A stretch of 64,000 nucleotides of DNA. Source: Cupriavidus yeoncheonensis. GTDB taxonomy: Bacteria; Pseudomonadota; Gammaproteobacteria; Burkholderiales; Burkholderiaceae. The notes beneath the pieces are model-generated. The model had not been told where the DNA came from. It worked only from the letters and a program-made list of their open reading frames with translations, and searched no databases. Shown one piece after another: positions 19,476-28,548 of the stretch. The first letter of the stretch is position 1, and every line of letters begins with the position of its first letter. Where the stretch lies: positions 1 through 64,000 of the forward strand of contig NZ_CAJPUY010000012.1 of assembly GCF_905397275.1 (NCBI RefSeq), written 5' to 3'. Position numbers and translations under genes: made by a program.

Positions 19476-20675
19476 ATGGACTTCCGTCCAGACCCCACGC
19501 TCGACGCGTTCCGGCAGGAGGTACGCGCATTCCTCGACCACAAGCTGCCGCCGGACCTCAGGCGCGGCAAGGACAGCGCGCGCTCGGCACGGCCTGACCT
19601 GGTCCGCTGGCAGCGCATCCTCAACGACAACGGCTGGGGCGCTCCGTACTGGGCCGCCGAGCATGGCGGCACCGGCTGGAGCGTGCAGCAGCGGATGATC
19701 TTCGACGAGGAGTCCACGGCCGCGGGTGCTCCCTCGCAGGACAATTTTGCGCAGAAGCTCGTCGGCCCGGTGCTGAATCACTTTGCCACTCCGGAACAAA
19801 AGGCCGAGCACCTGCCGCCGATCTTCCGCGGCGAGCGCCTGTGGTGCCAGGGGTTCTCGGAGCCGGGCTCCGGCTCCGACCTCGCCTCGCTGCGCACGCA
19901 GGCGCTGCGCGACGGCGACCACTATGTCGTCAACGGCCAGAAGATCTGGACCAGCTACGGGCACGAGTCCGACTGGATCTTCATGCTGGTGCGCACGGAC
20001 ACGACGGTGCGCAAGCAGGCGGGCATCAGCTTCCTGCTGGTGGACATGAAATCGCCGGGCATCACGGTGCGGCCGATCGTCAGCATCGACGGTTGCCATC
20101 ACCTGAACGAGACCTTCTTCGACAACGTGCGCGTACCGGCGGGCAACCTGATCGGCGCCGAAGGCGAAGGCTGGAAGATCACGAAATTCCTGCTCAACAA
20201 CGAGCACGCGTCCACCGCCGACCTGCCCACCCTGCGCCGCTTCATGCGCCGCATCCGCCAGATCGTTGGCGCTACCGAAGGCGGCGGTCAGCCGCTGATC
20301 GCGCGCCACGAGATCGCCCTGCGCCTCGCGCGCCACGAGGCCGACCTCGAGGCGATCGCAACCATGGTCAGGCGCGTGGCTGCGATGGAATCGGACCACA
20401 GCCCCAACGCCCACGCGATGGGATCGATGCTGAAGATCCGTGGCACCGAGCTTCAGCAGAAACTGAGCGAATTCATGGTGGAGCTGCTCGGCGACTATGG
20501 CGCCGTGGCCTACCCCGGTTCCCATGCGGCACAGATGCCTGCCGAAGCCCTGCCCATGCAGGATGAATTGCGCGGCATCGCCGCCGAGATGTTCTTCCGC
20601 CGCGCCTCCACCATCTACGGCGGCACCAGCGAAGTCCAGCGCGGCATCATCGCCAAGATGCTGTTCCAACTGTGA
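19476..20675 (+). CDS. Acyl-CoA dehydrogenase (paired, first subunit)
   Basis: This 399-residue acyl-CoA dehydrogenase has the FAD-binding FSEPGSGSDLASLRTQA segment and the C-terminal IYGGTSEVQRGIIAKMLF. The catalytic-region layout resembles the large subunits of FadE pairs used on steroid or terpenoid side chains. It ends only 19 bases before a second, more divergent dehydrogenase, a pattern seen in alpha2-beta2 enzymes. The start at 19476 follows CTGGAGACCGCAAG; an earlier in-frame start lies outside the homologous domain. Confidence 0.9.
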   Translation: MDFRPDPTLDAFRQEVRAFLDHKLPPDLRRGKDSARSARPDLVRWQRILNDNGWGAPYWAAEHGGTGWSVQQRMIFDEESTAAGAPSQDNFAQKLVGPVLNHFATPEQKAEHLPPIFRGERLWCQGFSEPGSGSDLASLRTQALRDGDHYVVNGQKIWTSYGHESDWIFMLVRTDTTVRKQAGISFLLVDMKSPGITVRPIVSIDGCHHLNETFFDNVRVPAGNLIGAEGEGWKITKFLLNNEHASTADLPTLRRFMRRIRQIVGATEGGGQPLIARHEIALRLARHEADLEAIATMVRRVAAMESDHSPNAHAMGSMLKIRGTELQQKLSEFMVELLGDYGAVAYPGSHAAQMPAEALPMQDELRGIAAEMFFRRASTIYGGTSEVQRGIIAKMLFQL

Positions 20676-20694
20676 TCTGCGAGCCCGATACCCT

Positions 20695-21852
20695 ATGAAT
20701 TTCAACCTGGATTCCGAACAGCAGCTGCTGCAGGACAGCGTGCGCCGCTTCGTCGAACGCGCCTATGGATTCGATGCAAGGGCGGCCCTCGTCGCGGCCG
20801 GCCAGGGCGGCAGCGCCGCCAACTGGAGCACCTTTGCCGAGAACGGCTGGCTGGCCGCTGCCCTGCCTGAAGCGCACGGCGGCCTGGGCGGGTCGGTCAC
20901 GGACACCGCGCTGATTGCGCAACAACTTGGCCGCGGCCTGGTCATCGAGCCCTATCTCGGCTGCGCGGTGCTGGCACCCCAGACCATGGCCGCGGCGGGT
21001 ACCGGGACCCAGCAGGCCCGCGTACTGCCGTCCGTGGCGGACGGATCCAAGCGGCTGGCGCTGGCCTGCAGCGAATTGCCCGCGCGCGGCGACCCCGCCG
21101 TGGTGCATACCGTCGCTACCCCCTGCAGCGGCGGCTACGTACTGAACGGGCGCAAGACGCTCGTGCTCGGCGCACAAGACGCGGATTGGTTCATCGTTTC
21201 CGCGAAGATCGCCCCGGGCGCCGAGGGCATCTCGCTCTTCCTCGTGGACAGCCATGCCACGGGCCTCGGCATGCAGGCCCTGCGCCTGCATGATGGCAGC
21301 CAGGCGGCCGATGTCCTGCTTCAGGACGTCAGGGTGGCACAGGATGACCTGCTGGGAGCCCCCGGCGCTGGCCTGCCGGCCCTGCGCCACGGGCTCGCCC
21401 ACGGCATCGCCGCGCTGTGCGCGGAACTGGTCGGCGGCATGGAACGGGCCATCGAGCTGACGGCCGAGTACCTGAAGACCCGGCACCAGTTCGGCGTGGC
21501 CATCGGCAGCTTCCAGGCGCTGCAGCACCGGATGGCCGACATGGCCGCCGAGCTGGAACTCGCGCGCTCGATGCTTTACGCCTTGCTCGCCGCATTGCAG
21601 AACGAAGGGCCCGCGTTGCAGGAACACCGGGCCTCCCAGGCCAAGGCATTGGTGGGCCGTGCGGCGCGCTATGTATGCGGCCAGGCCATCCAGCTGCATG
21701 GCGGTATCGGCATGACCGAGGAGTATGCCGTCGGGCATTACTTCAAGCGCGCCGTGGTCGCGGAGATCCTCTTCGGTACCGCCGACTTCCATGACGCCCG
21801 GTGCGCGTCCAGGCTGCAGGAAGCCTCGCTGCAAGAGGCCCGGACTGCCTGA
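20695..21852 (+). CDS. Acyl-CoA dehydrogenase (paired, second subunit)
   Basis: This 385-residue dehydrogenase-family protein is divergent from its neighbour. The usual EPGSGSD FAD segment is not recognisable. The C-terminal region has QLHGGIGMTEEYAVGHYFKR. This is the look of the smaller subunit in heteromeric acyl-CoA dehydrogenases, where active-site residues are shared between chains. The two genes together probably encode one enzyme. The start at ATG 20695 is supported by the family N-terminus (MNFNLDSEQQLLQDSVRRF). Confidence 0.87.
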   Translation: MNFNLDSEQQLLQDSVRRFVERAYGFDARAALVAAGQGGSAANWSTFAENGWLAAALPEAHGGLGGSVTDTALIAQQLGRGLVIEPYLGCAVLAPQTMAAAGTGTQQARVLPSVADGSKRLALACSELPARGDPAVVHTVATPCSGGYVLNGRKTLVLGAQDADWFIVSAKIAPGAEGISLFLVDSHATGLGMQALRLHDGSQAADVLLQDVRVAQDDLLGAPGAGLPALRHGLAHGIAALCAELVGGMERAIELTAEYLKTRHQFGVAIGSFQALQHRMADMAAELELARSMLYALLAALQNEGPALQEHRASQAKALVGRAARYVCGQAIQLHGGIGMTEEYAVGHYFKRAVVAEILFGTADFHDARCASRLQEASLQEARTA

Positions 21853-22109
21853 CTCAGTGCGGAGGCAGGTCTGCTTGCGCATCGTCAATAGGTAGTCGCC
21901 ACCTACCCGGACTGCGGCGCCATTGCAACGCCCGCACCCTGATCCACTCCCTTTTGGATGGGTTCGGGAAACGCGCCCGACGCTCTAATGCATGAAGACG
22001 AGCAAGCGGCTTGTCGCTGGCGTCGCGCACACGCGGCGCCGGCGTCCGGGCCCCGACGGAGGCGGGTACCCGGCGGCAACGAAAAAATTCCAACAGGAGA
22101 AGACATAGC

Positions 22110-23258
22110 ATGAAGAAATCGCTTTTCGCCCTGGCAGCGCTTGGCCTGCTTGGCGGTGCGGCGCACGCACAGACCAGCGTGACGCTTTACGGGGTGATTG
22201 ACGGGTCGGTCGAATACGTCAACCGGGTGGCCTCTTCCGCCGCCACGCCCACGCAGGGCGGCAGCCGCTTCGGCATGCCGAGCGTGGGCGGCCTGTCCGC
22301 CTCGCGCTGGGGCCTGCGTGGCGTGGAAGACCTGGGCGCCGGCAATTCCGCACTGTTCGTGCTCGAGAGCGGTTTCAAGTGGGACACCGGCGTCCTGCAG
22401 AGCGCCCCGCTGTTCAACCGCCAGTCCTTTGTCGGCCTGCAGAACAACACGTTTGGCAAGGTGACCTTCGGGCGCCAGTACACCTCGTTCTTCGACGGCA
22501 TGGCCAACTTCGCGCCGCTGCGCTTTGCCGCCACCTACGAGCCGGGCATCTGGTGGATGGGCCTGAACTACCGCGAAGACAATATGGTCAAGTACACCGG
22601 CCAGTTCGGACCGCTGCAGGCCGTGGCCCACTTCTCGTTCGGCACCGGCACGGCCGTGCAGAACGCCAACATCGTGCTTGCCAACGGTGGCGCGGGCGAA
22701 GTGCCGGGCCATTTCACCGACAACACCGCCTACGGCGGTTCGCTGATGTACCTGAACGGCAACGGCCTGGGCTTTTCGGTCGGCGCCGACATCTGGCGCC
22801 CGGCCGCCGTGACGGGCCAGCCGGGCAAGATGAGCAAGTACGGCGCCGCCGCGCTCTATAACACCGGGCCGTTCAAGTTCACGGCGGGGTACCGCTACAA
22901 CAAGGGCGAGTTCTCCAATGGCGCCACGCTGCTGCGCGACGACTACTGGTGGGCCGGCGTGAACTACCAGGCAACGCCTGCGCTGGGCCTGTCCCTGGCG
23001 TACTACTACGCTGACGTCAAGGGCGCACGCACGGCTGCCACGTCGCCGCAGACCAACCCGGCCAATATGCAGCAGGTCAGCTTCATTGCCGACTACAACT
23101 TCAGCAAGCGCACGGACGTGTACCTGTCGCTGGGCTACGCCCATAACGGCGGCCTGAGCTTTGACAGCGTGGCCACGGCCTTTGCCTTCAGCTATCCGAC
23201 CATGACCGGCCAGAAGAATATGGTTGGTGCGACGGTGGGCATCCGTCAGGTGTTCTGA
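22110..23258 (+). CDS. Gram-negative general porin
   Basis: This 382-residue outer-membrane trimeric porin has a cleaved signal peptide (MKKSLFALAALGLLGGAAHA). It opens with the Burkholderiales porin start QTSVTLYGVIDGSVEYV and ends with a phenylalanine, as needed for outer-membrane assembly. Alternating beta strands run through the whole length. A strong ribosome site (AGGAGAAG) precedes the ATG. It probably serves uptake of the substrate of the upstream operon, though it has its own 257-base upstream gap and may be transcribed alone. Confidence 0.9.
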   Translation: MKKSLFALAALGLLGGAAHAQTSVTLYGVIDGSVEYVNRVASSAATPTQGGSRFGMPSVGGLSASRWGLRGVEDLGAGNSALFVLESGFKWDTGVLQSAPLFNRQSFVGLQNNTFGKVTFGRQYTSFFDGMANFAPLRFAATYEPGIWWMGLNYREDNMVKYTGQFGPLQAVAHFSFGTGTAVQNANIVLANGGAGEVPGHFTDNTAYGGSLMYLNGNGLGFSVGADIWRPAAVTGQPGKMSKYGAAALYNTGPFKFTAGYRYNKGEFSNGATLLRDDYWWAGVNYQATPALGLSLAYYYADVKGARTAATSPQTNPANMQQVSFIADYNFSKRTDVYLSLGYAHNGGLSFDSVATAFAFSYPTMTGQKNMVGATVGIRQVF

Positions 23259-23280
23259 CGCGCAGGCACATGCATGACAT

Positions 23281-23304
23281 GTCTCGCGCCTCGCGGCGCG
23301 AGAC
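23281..23304. terminator. Perfect 10-bp hairpin after the porin gene
   Basis: GTCTCGCGCC (23281-23290) pairs with GGCGCGAGAC (23295-23304) around TCGC. It lies 23 bases after the porin stop and before a convergent gene, a typical terminator position, although a T-run is missing. Confidence 0.5.
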
Positions 23305-23358
23305 GTCCATGGGTCCATGGGTGTCCGGCTTCTCGGCCCGGTCAGGCAACCGGGAGCA

Positions 23359-23670
23359 TCAATGCGTGAAATCCTGCTGATAGACGACGCGCTGCCCGTC
23401 GGCGTTGGCCGCGGCCACGGCTTTGATGGCCGCGCTTTCGGGCAATGGCCCGGTCAGGCTCAGTTCGATCTGGTCGCCAGCCATCGGGCGGGCAATCAGG
23501 AGCCGTTCGTCGTGGTGGCAATACAGCGCGAAGCTGACGCCACGGCCCATTGCGTGCCTTGCCCCGGCGCAGAAGCGACCGAAGCAGATCGGGCAGTTCC
23601 AGTGCCAGGCACCCGGGGCGGACTCCGGCGTATTGGCGTAGCACTGGATGAATTGTGATGGTGACGCCAT
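23359..23670 (-). CDS. Small hypothetical protein with Cys pairs
   Basis: This 103-residue protein was not recognised. A CPICFGRFC cluster and a later YCHHDE segment suggest a metal-binding fold. The ATG at 23670 is preferred over one 15 codons upstream because GGGGAATTC lies directly before it. It converges on the porin gene. Codon usage matches the neighbours. Confidence 0.5.
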   Translation of the reverse strand: MASPSQFIQCYANTPESAPGAWHWNCPICFGRFCAGARHAMGRGVSFALYCHHDERLLIARPMAGDQIELSLTGPLPESAAIKAVAAANADGQRVVYQQDFTH

Positions 23671-23835
23671 GAATTCCCCGCGCTCTCGGGTCGGATGCTC
23701 ACCAGCGTAGAACAAAGGCGCCGGTGATGCGGTCCTTTTCAGGTCCTTTCAGATCCTTTTCTCGGCATCGTTTGACCAGACACCACCCGATGTCTGGTCT
23801 CGCGCCACATGCCTCGTGAAGAACCGCCTGCCACG

Positions 23836-24660
23836 TCACTGCGGCGCCCGGCCGAGCCGGCAGGCGCGGTCCAGGAAATCGCTGGCATGGCCCGTGCTGC
23901 CCGACGCGCCGTCGACGGGCTGGTCGACGACCATGAATCCGGACGGCCCGTCCGGGCGCGCCACATAGGTGACGAACACGCCGCGGTCCGCTACGCGCTC
24001 CGGCTGCGGCAGGCTTGTCCGCACCGCGTCGAAGGCATTGAAGCGCAGCGTGTGGTCGGATGACGGGATCAGCACGGCGCGCACCGGCTTGCCCTGGAAG
24101 CGGAACTCGCCCCAGCCTTCGCTGGCTTTGCCGGCGTTCTCGGCAATGAACGCGCGCGCGGCCTCGCTGATGCAATCGAGGTGGATGTGAAGCTGGTCCT
24201 GGCTGCGCGATGCCCGCGAGTTCACCGCCAGGCCGACCAGGTTGTCTGGCACGCGCTGGCCGATTGCCTGGCTGACGATGTCGCGCGCTTCCCAGCCGAA
24301 CGCCCACTGGTTCTGGGTCTTGTCGTCGTCCCACAGCGCCGGATCGTCCACGCCGGTCACCTTGTGGTCCGGGATCACCAGGTAGTGGCTCGGGCCGATG
24401 GCGTCCTTGTACAGCACCAGGCCGCGTTCGCGGTCAACCACCGCGCAATCGGCATGGCGCGCCCGATCCGGCATCAGGCAGCGTTCCCTCACGTGCTGCC
24501 ACAGGCTGTCCCGCGTCATGCCGGGCAGCCACAGGTCTTCCTGGCGGCACTGTGCGGTCAGCGCCAGCGTCGACAGGGCAATCAATGCGGCCCCTGCCAT
24601 GCCGCGGCGCAGCCACGGACGACGGGAGTCGCGCTTCAGGTCGGGGGGAAACGCAGGCAT
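23836..24660 (-). CDS. cdh: CDP-diacylglycerol pyrophosphatase
   Basis: This protein of about 274 residues should hydrolyse CDP-diacylglycerol to CMP and phosphatidate at the inner membrane. An N-terminal basic stretch and hydrophobic segment (about 20-37) make a membrane anchor or signal. The family segments IGPSHYLVIPDHKVTG, the NSRASRSQDQLHIHLDC histidine motif and the C-terminal SGFMVVDQ are all visible. HLHIH-type histidines place it in the HIT-like Cdh family. The start is uncertain because an in-frame ATG exists 48 bases upstream and neither has a clear ribosome site. Confidence 0.85.
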   Translation of the reverse strand: MPAFPPDLKRDSRRPWLRRGMAGAALIALSTLALTAQCRQEDLWLPGMTRDSLWQHVRERCLMPDRARHADCAVVDRERGLVLYKDAIGPSHYLVIPDHKVTGVDDPALWDDDKTQNQWAFGWEARDIVSQAIGQRVPDNLVGLAVNSRASRSQDQLHIHLDCISEAARAFIAENAGKASEGWGEFRFQGKPVRAVLIPSSDHTLRFNAFDAVRTSLPQPERVADRGVFVTYVARPDGPSGFMVVDQPVDGASGSTGHASDFLDRACRLGRAPQ

Positions 24661-24763
24661 GGGCGGCAATGATCGCTTGGCAACGGCATACCGCCTGAAT
24701 AGCACCATGCCGTGACGGCACCATGACTGGCGAAGCGGCGCCGGCGCATCCGCGCGGTCGAAG

Positions 24764-25840
24764 CTATGGTTCCCCGACGCTGCGCACAGCGGGGCTGGTG
24801 CCCTGCTTGAACGATTGCCCCCAATAGGCTTCGACCTGATCGATCAGCGTCGGCGGGAGCGCTACGTAGTGTTCGATGGCCGCGTCGGCCTGCCCTTCGC
24901 GCAATGCCCACCGGAAGAACGCGAGCGCATCCTTGGTGCCACCATTGCCATTGGGTGCGCGGGGCATCAGCACGAACACCACGCCGGCAATGGGCCAGGC
25001 ATTGGCCCCGGGTGCGTTCGTGACGACCTGGTAGAAGTCCTGCTGCGGCATCCAGCTCGCGGACGCAACGGCCGCGCTGAAGGTGTCGCGCGTCGGCTGG
25101 ACGTACGCGCCCGCCTGGTTCTGCAAGGCGGTATAAGGCAGCTTGCGCTGCAATGCGTAGGACAGCTCCACATAGCCGATCGCACCCTTGACGCTGCGGA
25201 TATACAGCGACACCCCCTCGTTGCCGTTGGCGCCTACGCCGGCCGGCCACTTGACCGTGGTGCCGGACCCCACACTGCTCTTCCAGTCGTTGCTGACCTT
25301 CGACAGGTAGTCGGTCCAGTTGAACGTGGTGCCGGAACGGTCGCTGCGGTGAACCACCACGATCTTCTGGTCGGGGAAGGCGATACCGGGATTGACCTGC
25401 GCAATGGTCGGGTCATTCCAGTTCACGATCTTGCCCTGGAAGATTCCCGCCAGCAGCGCACCGGTCAGGCGCACCTGCCCGGCGCCGATACCGTCGAGAT
25501 TGACCACCGGCACCACGCCCCCCACCACCAGCGGGAACTGCGCCAGGCCCGCCGCCTGCAACTCTTCGGGCCGCAGCGGCATGTCGGTGGCGCCGAACGT
25601 CACCATGCCGGACTTGACCTGCTGGATGCCGCTGCCGGAGCCGATGGCCTGGTAGTTGATCGCCTTGCCGGTCTTGGTGTAGTACGTGGCCGCCCATTTG
25701 GCCATCACGGGGTAGACGAAGGTGGATCCTGCGCCGGTCACCTCGGCCGCGCGCGCCCCGGTTGCCGGGGCAAGCAGGAAGGCGGCGCAGGCGGTCGCCA
25801 GGCAGGACCGCACGATGCCGAACAGACGGGCACGGACCAT
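24764..25840 (-). CDS. pstS: Phosphate-binding protein of the PstS family
   Basis: This 358-residue periplasmic protein would bind inorganic phosphate for the Pst transporter. It has a signal peptide (cleavage near ARAAEV) and the PstS opening VTGAGSTFVYPVMAKW. GSGSGIQQVKSG and FGATDMPL come next, and HRSDRSGTTFNWTDYL forms the phosphate pocket. The start at 25840 follows GGAGGTGCCGTC. It stands alone without pstCAB, beside the phosphonate locus. No Pho box was found just upstream of it. It may serve a Pst complex encoded elsewhere or act as a second, differently controlled phosphate scavenger. Confidence 0.9.
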   Translation of the reverse strand: MVRARLFGIVRSCLATACAAFLLAPATGARAAEVTGAGSTFVYPVMAKWAATYYTKTGKAINYQAIGSGSGIQQVKSGMVTFGATDMPLRPEELQAAGLAQFPLVVGGVVPVVNLDGIGAGQVRLTGALLAGIFQGKIVNWNDPTIAQVNPGIAFPDQKIVVVHRSDRSGTTFNWTDYLSKVSNDWKSSVGSGTTVKWPAGVGANGNEGVSLYIRSVKGAIGYVELSYALQRKLPYTALQNQAGAYVQPTRDTFSAAVASASWMPQQDFYQVVTNAPGANAWPIAGVVFVLMPRAPNGNGGTKDALAFFRWALREGQADAAIEHYVALPPTLIDQVEAYWGQSFKQGTSPAVRSVGEP

Positions 25841-26106
25841 GACGGCACCTCCGCTTATTGTTCGAGTTTGAGAGTCCGCGGTCATCCCGCTGCAAAGGAC
25901 GCACGCACCGTCCCGCCCACGGCCGGCTGGCAGTCCGGCGCTATCGTGGCGGAAATGCTGGTTTGACTAGAGGATTGTATGCGCTGGATTCGGCGATGGA
26001 AGCGCAATCCGCGTGCAATACGCGCGAAAGCACGATGGCCTCATGGCCATCCTTGTGCCGTATCGACCTGCGCACCGTACGGGTGCGTCGCCCCCGGCGC
26101 TAACGG

Positions 26107-26376
26107 CTAGTACCGACCGTACCGACCGCCGTAGAAAGAGCCGCTGCGCGGATTGGAAATGATGAAAGCGCGGCTTCGCGCCCACGTTTGCGCAGCGAGG
26201 AAGACTTCAGGCTCGCGCTGGCTCCAGTCGCTCACCATCAGCGGGTCCGCGCCGTCTTCCGAGGTCGGGTAAACAGCCGCCCTGTGAAGGGCCGCCCGTC
26301 CGGGGGTTCCCGGTACGGTGATCATACGAATCGTCACGCGCATCAGCGATTGCATCGAAGCCCGGTTGAGGATCAT
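26107..26376 (-). CDS. Doubtful small hypothetical protein
   Basis: An 89-residue open frame with plausible codon choice and a tyrosine/glycine tail (SFYGGRYGRY). No ribosome site is seen before the first ATG, and a shorter product from an internal ATG (MVSDWSQREPEVF) is equally possible. No family was recognised. It is included because the gap is otherwise long and the frame is not an antisense shadow of a known gene. Confidence 0.3.
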   Translation of the reverse strand: MILNRASMQSLMRVTIRMITVPGTPGRAALHRAAVYPTSEDGADPLMVSDWSQREPEVFLAAQTWARSRAFIISNPRSGSFYGGRYGRY

Positions 26377-26419
26377 TCTGTAAAGCGATTATGACTGTTG
26401 TGTGACGAAATTCAACTGC

Positions 26420-26474
26420 ACGTCCCCGCTACGTCCCCGCTACGTCCCCGCTACGTCCCCTCTACGCCCCTCTC
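26420..26474. repeat. 11-bp tandem repeat upstream of phnC
   Basis: ACGTCCCCGCT occurs exactly at 26420, 26431 and 26442, with two decayed copies at 26453 and 26464. The period of 11 bases is close to one DNA helical turn. It ends 25 bases before the candidate Pho box. Confidence 0.8.
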
Positions 26475-26499
26475 CCGCTGCTTGCGGCGGCCCCGTCAT

Positions 26500-26517
26500 T
26501 CGTCATCGTTCTGTCAT
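26500..26517 (+). promoter_or_regulatory. Pho-box-like sequence upstream of phnC
   Basis: TCGTCAT (26500-26506), four bases, then CTGTCAT (26511-26517) has the 7-4-7 direct-repeat layout of PhoB sites (CTGTCAT-N4-CTGTCAC type). The second half is nearly ideal. It lies 45 bases upstream of the phnC start, a sensible activator position. This suggests phosphate-starvation control of the phosphonate transporter. Confidence 0.5.
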
Positions 26518-26562
26518 GGGCCGCAGCCAGAATGCGCTCGTCATTCAAGCAAGGGAGTCGAG

Positions 26563-27414
26563 ATGATGCATGCCATCGAAGTACGCGGCCTGACCAAGTC
26601 GTTCCGCGCAGACCGCAAGGCGCTTGACGATGTCACGCTGCGCGTCGCGCCCGGCGAAATGGTCGCGCTGCTGGGCGCCTCGGGCTCCGGCAAGTCTACG
26701 CTGCTGCGCCACATTGCCGGCTTTATTACCAGCGATGCCCGCTGCGGCGAAATCCTCGTGAACGGCCGCACCGTCCAGAGCAACGGACGCCTCGCTCGAA
26801 ACGTGCGCAGCGTTCGCTCGGAAATCGGTTTCGTGTTCCAGCAGTTCAACCTTGTCGGACGCTTGCCGGTCATGACCAACGTGCTGGTCGGCATGCTGTC
26901 GCGTCTGCCGAAGTGGCGCAGCCTGTTGCGCCTGTTCAGGGCCGATGAGATCCAGGCTGGCCTTGATGCGCTTGCCCAGGTTGGTATAGACGACTATGCG
27001 TTCCAGCGCGCCTCGACGCTCTCGGGCGGCCAGCAGCAGCGCGCCGCCATTGCCCGCACGCTGGTGCAGAACGCCCGCGTGATCCTGGCCGACGAGCCGA
27101 TCGCCTCGCTGGACCCGGAATCGTCGCGACGCGTGATGTCCTTGCTGTCGCAGATCAACCGCACGCGCCAGGTAGCCGTGGTGGTGTCGCTGCACCAGGT
27201 GGACGTAGCGATGCGCTATTGCCCGCGCGTGGTCGCGCTGCGCCATGGCAAGGTCGTCTACGACGGCCCGTCCGCCGCGCTCACGCCCGGCATGCTGCGC
27301 GATCTGTACGGTACCGAGGCGGAAGAACTGCTGCACGACACCCTGGCCAGCGAGCCGGAAAGCATGCCCGCTGCCGCTCCCGTGCTGGCACCCATGAATC
27401 TCGCGACGGCCTGA
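26563..27414 (+). CDS. phnC: Phosphonate ABC transporter ATP-binding protein PhnC
   Basis: This 283-residue ATPase powers phosphonate uptake with PhnD and PhnE. Walker A is GASGSGKST (38-46), the signature is LSGGQQQR and Walker B ends ILADEP. The [19 protein letters not shown] segment is typical of PhnC. Two adjacent ATGs exist at 26563 and 26566 behind an AAGGGAG site; the first is used. It is slightly longer than the E. coli protein because of an alanine/proline tail. It starts the phnCDE transcript. Confidence 0.95.
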   Translation: MMHAIEVRGLTKSFRADRKALDDVTLRVAPGEMVALLGASGSGKSTLLRHIAGFITSDARCGEILVNGRTVQSNGRLARNVRSVRSEIGFVFQQFNLVGRLPVMTNVLVGMLSRLPKWRSLLRLFRADEIQAGLDALAQVGIDDYAFQRASTLSGGQQQRAAIARTLVQNARVILADEPIASLDPESSRRVMSLLSQINRTRQVAVVVSLHQVDVAMRYCPRVVALRHGKVVYDGPSAALTPGMLRDLYGTEAEELLHDTLASEPESMPAAAPVLAPMNLATA

Positions 27415-27488
27415 CAGCTGTCGCCCGTTGTTCTTTTTCAAGACGTTTCCAAGACGTTCTCCTGATCGATTTCCAACCGGAGTCATCC

Positions 27489-28469
27489 ATGCTTCGCAGA
27501 ACTTTTCTCGCCGTGGTCGCATCGGGCGTGGTCGCCATGCCCGCTTTTGCGCAGGACGCCAAGACGCTCAACATCGGCTTTATCTCGACGGAATCGTCGT
27601 CGAACCTGAAGTCGGCCTGGCAGCCGCTGATCGACGACCTCAGCAAGTCGCTGGGCGTCACCATCAAGCCGTTCTTTGCCTCGGACTACGCCGGCATCAT
27701 TGAAGGCATGCGCTTCAACAAGGTTCAGATCGCGTGGTTCGGCAACAAGTCGGCCATGGAAGCCGTGGACCGCGCCAACGGCGAAGTGTTCGCCTCCGTG
27801 ATCGACAAGGACGGCAACCCGGGCTACTGGTCGCTGCTGATCGTCAACAAGGACAGCGACATCAAGAGCGTGGAAGACGTCATCAAGCGCGGCAAGGAAC
27901 TGAGCTACGGCGCCGGCGATCCGAACTCCACCTCCGGCACCGCCGTGCCGGGCTACTACCTGTGGGCCGCCAACAAGGTCGAGCCCAAGACCCTGTTCAA
28001 GGCCGTGCGCATCAGCAACCATGAAACCAACCTGCTGTCCGTGCTGAACAAGCAGGTCGACGTGGCCGTCAACAACACTGAGAACTTCGAGCGCTACCGC
28101 ATCAACACGGGCAAGAACCCGTATGACATGGTGCGCGTACTGTGGAAGTCCCCGCTGATCCCGGCGGACCCGATGGTCTACCGCAAGGACCTGCCGGCCG
28201 ACATGAAGAAGAAGATCCAGACTTTCTTCGTCAACTACGGCAAGGGTGCCGACGCCGCGCGCGAGAAGCAGGTGCTGGCCACGCTGACCTACCAGGGCTT
28301 CCGTCCGTCCAGCGACGCCCAGCTCGTGCCGATCCGCCAGATCGAACTGGCCAAGGAGAAGGCGCGCATCGAGACCGATACCACGCTGGCCGCGGCCGAC
28401 AAGCAGAAGCAGCTCGCCGACGTGTCGCGCCGCCTGGCCGATCTCGACAAGGCCGTCAGCACGCAGTAA
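27489..28469 (+). CDS. phnD: Phosphonate-binding periplasmic protein PhnD
   Basis: This 326-residue periplasmic receptor has a signal peptide ending AFAQD. Its core contains [48 protein letters not shown] and [13 protein letters not shown], all segments of the phosphonate pocket in PhnD. It should deliver phosphonates to PhnE. A stable stem-loop follows the gene before phnE, as often seen after binding-protein genes. Confidence 0.95.
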   Translation: MLRRTFLAVVASGVVAMPAFAQDAKTLNIGFISTESSSNLKSAWQPLIDDLSKSLGVTIKPFFASDYAGIIEGMRFNKVQIAWFGNKSAMEAVDRANGEVFASVIDKDGNPGYWSLLIVNKDSDIKSVEDVIKRGKELSYGAGDPNSTSGTAVPGYYLWAANKVEPKTLFKAVRISNHETNLLSVLNKQVDVAVNNTENFERYRINTGKNPYDMVRVLWKSPLIPADPMVYRKDLPADMKKKIQTFFVNYGKGADAAREKQVLATLTYQGFRPSSDAQLVPIRQIELAKEKARIETDTTLAAADKQKQLADVSRRLADLDKAVSTQ

Positions 28470-28476
28470 TCCCCCC

Positions 28477-28509
28477 GGCGGGTGGCGCACGCACGTGCCG
28501 CCAGCCGCC
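28477..28509 (+). promoter_or_regulatory. Stem-loop between phnD and phnE
   Basis: An imperfect GC-rich hairpin (GGCGG and GGCGCACG on the left, CGTGCCGCC and CCGCC on the right) begins 7 bases after the phnD stop. Such structures often stabilise the binding-protein message relative to the permease. It is a structural reading only. Confidence 0.35.
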
Positions 28510-28548
28510 GTCTCTTGTTTTGTCATCTCGCCACATCGGACTGTCCCC

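Larger units (their letters stand above)
25841..26562. other. Long gap between pstS and phnC
   Basis: This 722-base divergent gap contains the pstS ribosome site at its left end, a doubtful reverse small gene (26107-26376), an 11-bp tandem repeat (26420-26474) and a Pho-box-like sequence (26500-26517) before phnC. No RNA gene was recognised. Confidence 0.5.

Noticed and set aside
18426..20705. 759-codon reverse frame
   Set aside because: Antisense to the SDR and acyl-CoA dehydrogenase genes, which have strong motifs.
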